From Cinclus cinclus (Eukaryota > Chordata > Aves > Passeriformes > Cinclidae), in the NCBI RefSeq assembly GCF_963662255.1, contig NC_085046.1, forward strand, positions 136,009,392 to 136,073,391: DNA of 64,000 nt. The letters are read 5' to 3'. This document shows positions 55,521-64,000 of the stretch, in pieces. Position numbers and translations under genes: made by a program. Below the pieces are notes generated by a model, which searched no databases, was not told the DNA's origin, and saw only the letters and a program-made list of their open reading frames with translations. Each line of letters opens with the position of its first letter. Positions within the stretch are counted from its first letter, which is position 1.

Positions 55521-55598
55521 AGATAGAAAACTTGTTGCTGTTGTCTTTCCCTGGAAACAATTTAAATCCTCTAGATTTAAAATCTATGGCCTTTTTCA
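55521..55598 (-). CDS. CSMD3: CSMD3 exon A: linker between CUB2 and Sushi2
   Basis: This is the first exon of the window in transcript order, 78 bases. The acceptor AG is at 55600-55599 after a T-rich run, and the donor gtgagt begins at 55520. The frame reads (V)KKAIDFKSRGFKLFPGK, then DNSNKFSI. It has no cysteine and many lysines, so it is an unstructured linker preceding the next Sushi domain. Both flanking introns are phase 1 and the length is divisible by three, so skipping this exon would keep the frame. The last base (T) joins TA of the next exon to make a leucine codon. Assignment to CSMD3 rests on the KKAIDFKSRGFKLFPGK text and on perfect frame continuity with the next exon. It is too short to appear in a simple ORF list. 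Confidence 0.9.
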
Positions 55599-58500
55599 CT
55601 AGTTAAAAAACAAAAAACAAAAACATGTATCAGGCAATACAATCTAAAATACTTCATTTGACAAATTTTATCATGGAATAATATACAAATTAGAATACTG
55701 GCTATCTCAAAAGTTCAAATTTTGTAACTTGGTGTGAAACGATTTGTAAAAATAAATATTGAGACCGATTTGTATACCTGACAAAGGAAATAAATGGTAT
55801 TTGCAACTTAATGTTTCTCCTGCATAACTAATTAAAAAAAAATGAAAAATATGGCCAAAAGTGTTTATTTCCATGCACCACATAACTGTGTAAAACATTG
55901 TCACACATTCATGGAACTTGGAAAATAAAAAGAATTATTAATATGTTTGCTCTACATTGTCTGTTTCTTCTGTGTTGAGGAAAAAAAAAGAAGAAGAAAA
56001 AAGGTGTTTCAATGTAGAAAATAAAATACAGTTCTGCTGTTCTGCTTTTGGTTCTGCAGCTGGTCTTCCTTCTAGCTTGACAAATGTTATTTTGAGGATG
56101 TGATATGGAAGGTAGCTGTCTCCCATCTCTCCACTAAGTCCAGAGCTACCTGTTTTTGTAAAAGTCACTCTTGTGGGCTGGATTTATGATATAGACAGTT
56201 AATCCAGGCAAACCTTGTGGCCTCAAAATGTCTTGGAAAGAAAACAGCTAATAAAAAGAGAATAAACTCAAAACTTTGCATATATAAAAAATATCAGCAA
56301 GAATAGGCAAACACGCTACAAGAACCTTTCCTTTTCAGTCATTAAACTGAGTTCATCATCTCTAATAAGCTTGGCCTGTGAGCAGTGAATTATATATTAA
56401 AATGGACCTGCTTTAAAAATTCTAAATTTTAAGTATAAGTTGACTTTAGGTACAATATACTTAATTGGCTTTATAGCACCTACAGCTGCTATATATTTTT
56501 TTAAAAACTATATAGAAGAAGATGTTCTATCTTGGCTACAAGCAAATATTGCTGACAAAGACAGCATATATTAAAGGAGCTAAGTCTAGGAGAACTTAAC
56601 ATAAGTAGATACACTTTACCTCATAAAATACTTTTTACAGAAAACCAAGGGATATTCAAAGAACCTTTACATTAGGCATAAGTATCACAGTAGCAAAATA
56701 TTATTGATATCTTTTTATAAATAAAATATCACTACTAAGCACAAGAGCAGAACCAGATTCAGAAGAAAGCATACTACAAAGAAAGACAATTTATAGGATA
56801 AATACAGGATGGCTTAATAATATTTTTACACTTCTGATTGAAGAGACTGTATTTCCTTATGAATGCAGAAAGACTATTATCTCAAAAGGCAACATGTAAA
56901 TTTACCTGTGTGTTATTATAATGTAACGTATGAACATTGATAATGGTTCTGGGAAATACGTTATTTGCAGAAGTGAAACATATATGTTACAGTGAAGTAC
57001 TAGATTTTGGGGTATTTTACTCTTAATAGGAGAAGCCCCTCCCCCTCTCCAAGTTAGTTGAAGTCCATAAGCAATTCTATCCTCAGTGGAAATAATAGAC
57101 CCAAGAACTCTGCCTTGATTCAGCAGAGCAATACTGGAATAACAGTAATGCTCTCTTGTCATTTTTCTGAGCTTTTAAAAATGTTTTTCCTATGTAAATA
57201 GGGACGTTAGTCTATAGCTCTAACCCTCTTTTGACTTCCTTTGAGGATCAGTCTAAAATAACTCCTCATCAATCAGAAGACAGGCTTAGTTATTCTTCCA
57301 GCATCTAAGCAAGATGGGAGTGATTGAATATTTTATCTCAGGTGCTGGAATGGGTTTAAATATTCTCATTAAGAACACGTTTGTCTTTTATTTTCAGAAG
57401 TCATCAAAACAACACACTTGACAAGGAACACTGTCTTGTATTTCTTTTTTCATTTATTTCGACTCATTCTGAAGCATATAAATGACATATCCCTAGTTCA
57501 TGTACACAAGAAGTGTTCACAAGATCTAAGGTGGAACTGAAAGAGTGCCTTGGTGACCACAGTGAAATCAGCCAAAGATTTTTGCATCATTTTTGCCAAG
57601 ACTATTAAATTCCACTAGGAAAGCAAGCAATTCCAGTTTTCTAAAGAACCTTTACAAGAGAAGAATTTTACTCTTAACTGGAGTTCGTATGTTGATTTAC
57701 TGAACAGTAAAGGTTTACTGTGAAGTAGTAATTATAGACATTTGTATGGTAAACATGCCAACACTAAACTATGTGTTGGGCTGCAAATGCATGAGCATAC
57801 ATAAAAATAATCCCACAGTCATTAAAAACATCTCCTACCCAATAAATAGATGATTTGATACTTGGCAAAATAAGGATTATTTTGTATGTCAAACACATGA
57901 CCGTAAGTACTGAAAGTAGATTTCACTTTTCAGAAGTTTCAGAGGATGGATTCATGCCAGCTAACTGTGTAGTTGTACACATCTAAGTCCACCCACAAAA
58001 TAAAGCAGACACTCTAAGAGATCAGTTAATCTGGTTTTAAGATACCTATTTTTGCATGAGATGAGTTTACATGCCCATTTCTCTCAAGAAAAAAATGTTT
58101 AGATGCAATAATGGTACAAATATTTAAATACGGTCAGATTAGTATGTTCTCATATATGTGAACAGTCAAGAGCCAAGAAAATAGTTTACACCAACAAGGT
58201 AAAATATTCCTGTGGAGACATACAAATATAATAGGAAGGTAGTGATAAGACAAAAGTATATTGTAAAAATAATCCAAATTTATAAAAACCTATATGACAT
58301 AACTATTTTTCCAGTGTTATAATGCAAGGAGGGGCCTACATATTTTCTTTTGATACTACTTTAAATACATATGGCTTCTAGGTTAGTTAATTGCTTGGTC
58401 TTAAATTTATAGATAAAGACAGCACGTTTGTTTATTTGTATTGTTTATTTTTAGAGGAGAAGGAACACAGGTGCACATCACCTGTGTGAATAAATCTCTG

Positions 58501-58693
58501 ACAATCCTGAATCAAGTTGTGCTCACATGACTGGATGAAGCATAAAGAGTAACATCAGAACTCTGTGAAATCAAATCAGAGACTGTGTCAAAGCCCTGAA
58601 AATAATTTAGGCATCCACCTTGGGATTTCTGCTCAATACTGCTCATGCTTCTTTCCTAGTTGAAGTCACCTTAATACAAATACACAAATACTA

Positions 58694-58975
58694 TTCTAGA
58701 ATTATAGAATGCTTTGGGTTGGAAGGGACCTATGGATCATCCATTGCCATCTACCTGTTCAAGCACCTCACCACCCTCATGGTAAAGAACTTCTTAATAT
58801 GTAATCTAAACCTACCCAACTCAACCTTAAAGCCATCCCCCTTGTCCTATCACTACACGTCCATCTAAAAGGACCTCTCTTGTAGGTCCTCCTTAGGTAA
58901 CTGAAGGTGCTCCAAAGTCTCCACAAAGCCTTCACTGCTTCAGGCTGAAGAGCTCCACCTTTCTCTCCCTCTCAC
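58694..58975 (-). mobile_element. CR1 LINE 3' end, minus strand
   Basis: The plus strand reads ttctagaattatagaatgct, ttgggttggaagggacctat, then ccatctacctgttcaagcac and ccttgtcctatcactacacg. Later come aaaaggacctctcttgtag and ttcaggctgaagagctccac. This is the antisense of the CR1 3' end, including the tail of ORF2 and the 3' untranslated region. It is 5'-truncated at about 280 bases. Confidence 0.87.
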
Positions 58976-61900
58976 TCTTTGTAACTTTTTCTAATGTTAG
59001 AAGGCCCAATATTTTCTGTAAAGGAAAATGGAACTGAATGCTGTACTAAGGAGGGAAGGATATGAATAGTCCCAGTACTAAAGGAAGTCTATGTAAGAAC
59101 TTTTGCATTACAGATGTGTGAGCTAATATTCATTCAATAGACACACCAGAGACATGAACGCTTTTCAAGCACCTAATTTAAAGTGAAATGTGTTCAGAAT
59201 TATTTTCTTGAAATTTTTGACCAAAATGATCTCTCATGTGAGATAATGAAGATTCTAATACTTACAAGCAAAGTTTCAGTCATACATAAAGATTAAAATA
59301 TTGTCTTTTTTTCTTCTTTAATAAAAAGGCTGTGTAATTATGTATATTTATACAAATTCATATTTGCATGTATTCAATATATGCAGACATGCTATATACA
59401 AACACTTCTAAAAGAGGATTTAGTCGGACAACTCCAGCATTTTATATTTCAGGATAGGCACGGCATTAAAAAAGGGCCTCAAGTAAAGAAGTTTTGAACA
59501 TAGATATAAAAAAACCCACTTTGATGTAAAATTTGAATAACAACCTAAAGTAGAGCAAGCTCTCAAACACTAGAAACAAAATTCATTTTGAATGAAGATT
59601 ATTCAGTTGACACAGTTCGGGCTTCATTGAAAAAGTGCATCCTGAGGGCCAAATGAGAAAAAACCTTTCAAGAAGGAAAATTTGTTTCTACGATATGGAA
59701 GCATTGGGGTATACAGCCCTGTGAAGGATATTTATTTAAAACTCTGTCAACCCACAAATACATGTCTTTGTTTCAGTTATGCAACAGCATTTATGTAACA
59801 GAAGTATCCAGCTTGACAATTCTATCTTTTGTAAATTTTCAAATCAAATATAAAGAATATTTAAAACGCTGAGGACTAAAATACCTCTATTCTATGCAAA
59901 GCAGGCAGTCAGGTTGCATTACTTTAAGTAACTGTACATAACAATGGAAACAGCCCCTCCCTTCTCTGGAACTACTCTTTATATTCACTATCACTCAGCT
60001 AACAGACCTGTTAAGAGATATGATAACATCAAAGTCATTATTTCAATATTGTATATACAGCCATACTTAAATTACATATGCAAAACCATAATACTATGAG
60101 ACGACAAGCTATGTGAGAAATAAAGAGGAATTAAATTTTCATCTGCTTTCTGAAGTGGTAGAAATAATTTGTTTGGAATACAAGGTAGAACTGATTTTGA
60201 CTTGTGCAGAACCAGTAATTCACTGATTATTTAAAATCTTCAATATGTGATAATGGCAGATTTTACTCACAACATACAATTTCTAGTAACAGAAACAAGA
60301 GTATTGTATACTTTGGACTTCCAGGATGTGCTGAGTGTGTGCAGATATGCCAAATACATTGTGTGTGATACTCCCAGCTCATCTTTGGCATATGTCTAAT
60401 TTATTGTATTTCCTCTAGAAGTAGATCTGATGCCTAAATGCATTGAACTACCCTCTACTCACATAAAGGCCAACTACCATTTTTTTTTTCTCCTGCATTT
60501 ATGTCATATTCACTACACATATGATACAATTACCCAGAATTTACAAATTCTAACAATGCAAGAGTTAAATATTCAGGTATCTTTGAGATCACCACTTAAA
60601 AAAAATCTCTAAACCTAATGATTCCCCAAATAAACTTCACTATAACCCAACACACCAACTAATGTAACATTATCTTCTAGAACCTTTCTGCACCTTGAAA
60701 GTCAGCATTAGAGAACATGAATATTCATCAGTTGTTATTGTACAGCATGAACTGCATGAGGTAACAATTTCTTAAATGTGAAGAGCCATACAGAAGATGA
60801 ACGGACTACAAAGGGGTGAAACACCCACTTTTCATATTAACACATTTTTCCCTTTCTGCATGAGTTGATCTTAGTTTTTTATTAACTCCCCACCCCATCC
60901 ACCCATTTCCTCACATGTCCCTCCCCTTTAAACTCCAAAATACCCTGGCCAAATCAAATTGTATAGAAGATTTATATTTCAAATTGCTGCAACTACTGCA
61001 TTACTGAATGCAACACTGAATTCTTGCACTGTATTACTAATTCATAAATATCAAAATTCAGTTTTTCTACTGTATTCTTTCTGTATTTTATGTATATCTA
61101 ATTTCTCTAATTTAAAAAGAAATTATAATTTAAAAAGAAGTACATTTGATATATGTATTCTAATATTAAATTATAATTGCACTACTTTTTTATATTCTAA
61201 CTAAAATACATCTGATTTATACCAACAATTTGTAGTCAAAAGAAAAAAAAACTAAAATACCAAGAGAAAGTAATGACACAACACATCAGACAAATATCAG
61301 TTATAGAAGTGAACATTGATTGTGTAATGAAAAACAATTAAGAACTGCAGGAACAGCAAAAAAAAAGAATTGGAAAAACAAGTTATAAAAAAAATGGACA
61401 GGGAACTATAAAAGACAAAAATTCAATTAAAACATTAACACAACTCATTTATTTAAATAAGTATGACTGATTTTCTTTTTCCTTTTCTTCCTTTTAATCA
61501 CTTCAGACTTGACTGTTGGATGAAAAATTATCTCCTTTCCTCCTTCCAAATGGGAAGATATCAAGAAGTTTAAGGCATTATTATCACTTTTTGTCTAATA
61601 AAAATCTTGACATTTTATTTACCAAACAGAACATATCCATGTGATTTGTTGCATATATTAAATGGGTATTTCCAAAAGTATAATGAAATACTAAACAAAT
61701 GCAATTCAGTGATTAAGTGTTTGAGTGCTAGATTATGTTTGTGTCATGCTTATTTCTTGAAACTTTTGAAATTTTCTAAGAAGAAAACTTTGCAAATACA
61801 AATCTTCTTATATACACATAATCTTAGAAATCTTACTGCCAAATACATTTTCTTTCTTCAGACTCCCATCCTTGTAGTTCTGGGTTTCACTAACAAAAAC

Positions 61901-62025
61901 AGAGAAACTAAAAATCCTTGAGGTCCTATGGACATTAATCACCTACTAGGCTTAAAAATATTTAATAGCTCCTCAAACAAACTCCCCATCTTTACTCCAC
62001 CTTTCTTCTTCTTTAAGTAAACCTC

Positions 62026-62042
62026 AAAAAAAAAAAAAAAAA
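62026..62042. repeat. A17 run
   Basis: A plain run of 17 A in otherwise unassigned intron sequence. Confidence 0.85.
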
Positions 62043-62950
62043 GGAGATGTGAATACATATTTTCTAACAAATCCTTAGAAGTTTTATACTGGATAATTCT
62101 AAAGTAATGATCTATCACACACCTTTATCACAACCTTTAAAAAAAATTAATGATAAATCATTTTCTCTTAACATCCTTTTGTTCTCAAAAGTTTTATTAG
62201 CATATGATTCAACTTCCTGTAACAAATCTTAAAATCTTCCTGTCTTCTACAATCATAAATTCTCCTGTAAGACAGGAGGAAAAAGAAATGCTGGTTTAAT
62301 AAGGGACACAGAGTAGCAAGATTTTTTTCTCTCCGATTCATTTTTTCGTAGCCATTTCTAAGATACTACATAAAGCCAGATATCAAAAAGCATAAGGCAC
62401 GTACTCTTAGAGAAGAAAGGGGAAAGGACAGAGAAATTATAAAAGCTTACAAAAAAGTATTTAAAAACATAGAGAACGATAGAGAATTCAGATAATCATA
62501 GAATAAATAAAATTTTGTAAAAAAAAGTCAAGTAAAATTTACAAAACATAGCTATTTCCTCAAACTGAGAATATATGGTTCAAAATTTGGAAATGCTTAG
62601 TGACATTTCTACTCCTTAAAAAGAGAAAATTTTAGTAATAAATTTTTTTTGGAATTCAGAGTTGTCTTGAAATTATTTTTTTAAGGAAAACACTGAGACA
62701 CTTGTGAACTGCCTGATGATGCCAGTCATCCATTAAACTTCCTGGCATTCTTTGAGCCTGAATCTGCTAAGCGGTTTTTTTCCTCCAACTACTGTATCTC
62801 TTTTTCAGACTGTTTACTTTTTCTAAACTTAGTTTATGACTTGAAAACTGTGCTAGAGGTCTTTTTTATTGTTTGCACCTGCTACTCATTCGTTTCTCAA
62901 GGGCATTTAATTGCAATGGACATTTATTTCCATATTAAAATGAATGTTGA

Positions 62951-63020
62951 GAATAGAATAGAATAGAATAGAATAGAATAGAATAGAATAGAATAGAATA
63001 GAATAGAATAGAATAGAATA
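62951..63020. repeat. (GAATA)14 microsatellite
   Basis: Fourteen perfect GAATA units (70 bases), followed by GGATA and CR1 3' UTR sequence. Read on the minus strand the array is the 3' terminus (TATTC)n of the CR1 copy. Confidence 0.95.
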
Positions 63021-63150
63021 GGATAGTTGGAAGGGACCAAAAATCAATACTCAACTGCCTGACCATTTCAGGGCTGAACAAAATTTAAGTCATATTATTC
63101 ATCACACTGTACAAATGCCTTTTAACATTTGGCAGTATACCTCTTAACAT
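62951..63150 (-). mobile_element. CR1 LINE 3' end fused to a GAATA microsatellite
   Basis: The plus strand has fourteen copies of GAATA, then ggatagttggaagggacc, caactgcctgaccatttcag, ggctgaacaaaatttaagtc and acaaatgccttttaacattt. This is antisense CR1 3' UTR. The microsatellite sits exactly where the element's terminal short repeat should be. The CR1 part fades out by about 63150. Confidence 0.75.
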
Positions 63151-64000
63151 ATCTTTAGACAGTAAAAGTAAGCTATATAAACCCCACAAGAAAATGTTCT
63201 AAATTATCTATCATGGTCTATGCCTACACACAAATAAAAAATCTAGTCTTAATAAGTAAAGTATGTAGTCAATATAAACTATAGAACAATTAATTGGACT
63301 AGAAGCATTACTAAACTCTGAATTCGCTGTATGAAACAAAACTAGTAGAAAACAAAAGTCAGATTATCCCCTATTACTTTAGTTATGATGAAGCCAACGA
63401 TTCTTAAATATTTGAGCAGGAAAAAACCCAAGACCACCCACTTGGAAATATGATATTTCTGTCATGTTTCTATCATGTTTAATTGTCTTCTTGTTTTCAC
63501 ATCTGAAAAATATTGATCATAATCGAAACTGTGACTGTAGTATCAAAAATAATTTCTACTAAAATCACAGCGTTTGAAGTTCCTAGGTTAAACTGACTGA
63601 AAGGGTTTGAGGATCTCCTACCCTCCCCAACCTCCCCTGCCTTCCCCCTTCTTCTAAACTGAGGAGATAAATTTTCCTGAATTTAACCACTTGGTTTCAT
63701 TCGAACTAAGGAGCCAAAAGATGCTGTTTTTCACTTCCAGTTATCCTATCTAAATATATTGCTCAATAGCCTGTCAAGGTGCAGCTCGAAAGGAAACTTC
63801 TCATCCTTCATCTATTCTCTCCTTCTACAAGGTTTCACAAGAACTCTTCTTGCTTATCTCCCTCATAAAAGTATTTACATATCATATACTAACTTGTCCT
63901 TAAGTTCTCTACATACTGACATTCACTTCAAAATTTATGCTTTCATTCTGCCTTACATTTTATTTTGTAAGGTGGGATGATCACCATTTTAGTACCTTTA

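Larger units (their letters stand above)
55599..64000 (-). other. CSMD3: CSMD3 intron upstream of exon A (partial)
   Basis: 8.4 kb of AT-rich intron upstream of exon A in the transcript, running off the right edge. Named contents are a CR1 3' end (58694-58975), an A run (62026-62042) and a GAATA microsatellite fused to a CR1 3' end (62951-63150). I looked for the preceding exon (end of CUB2 or linker, minus strand) and found no convincing candidate. The stretches 55.6-58.7, 59.0-62.0 and 63.2-64.0 kb are unassigned. Confidence 0.85.

Noticed and set aside
55700..64000. An upstream CSMD3 exon (end of CUB2 or linker)
   Set aside because: Minus-strand frames at 55938-56168 and 56902-57162 lack CUB or Sushi motifs and fitting splice sites.

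Overview
The window is AT-rich vertebrate DNA, almost certainly from a bird. The strongest evidence is the dense scatter of CR1 LINE fragments on both strands (at least eleven pieces), together with ERV LTRs of the types common in bird genomes. There are no bacterial-style genes, tRNAs, rRNAs or CRISPR arrays. The reading frames of 60-250 codons scattered through the window are chance frames, retroelement remnants or simple-repeat translations.

The only cellular gene I can support is an internal segment of CSMD3 (CUB and Sushi multiple domains 3), read on the minus strand. Six exons run, in transcript order, 55598-55521, 50919-50832, 40231-40107, 37206-37085, 18993-18890 and 12976-12864. Each has an AG acceptor and a GT donor. 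Joined, they give one open frame of 630 bases with perfectly matching intron phases (1,1,2,1,0,2,1). The protein segment is a basic linker, then a complete Sushi/CCP domain (two exons), then a complete CUB domain (three exons). By the family's domain order these are the end of the CUB2-Sushi2 linker, Sushi2 and CUB3. The first ~12.9 kb and the last ~8.4 kb are parts of the flanking introns, and I found no further exon in them. Sequence choices such as [18 protein letters not shown] and GDGGEVGDP point to CSMD3 rather than CSMD1 or CSMD2.

Region by region: 1-12863 is intron with a 2.4-kb decayed CR1 at 3.8-6.2 kb. 12977-18889 is intron with a three-piece CR1 mosaic that switches strand. 18994-37084 is the largest intron (18.1 kb). 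It holds a ~700-bp purine tract, a 42-bp alternating purine-pyrimidine (Z-DNA-type) run and an A/C-rich tract side by side at 19.6-21.2 kb. It also has a CR1 cut off next to a pyrimidine microsatellite, two oppositely oriented fragments of one ERVL-like LTR family, and a CR1 3' end. 37207-40106 contains a 606-bp solo LTR with a perfect 6-bp target-site duplication. 40232-50831 carries a very old ~1.5-kb CR1. The last two introns are mostly unassigned AT-rich sequence with two short CR1 3' ends.

I see no new multi-gene system here. The parts most worth a second look are structural: the non-B-DNA cluster next to the exon at 18.9 kb, a G-rich/C-rich element beside the donor at 37.1 kb, the sense-oriented LTR with a polyadenylation signal at 33.6 kb, the solo LTR, and the phase-symmetric linker exon at 55.5 kb.
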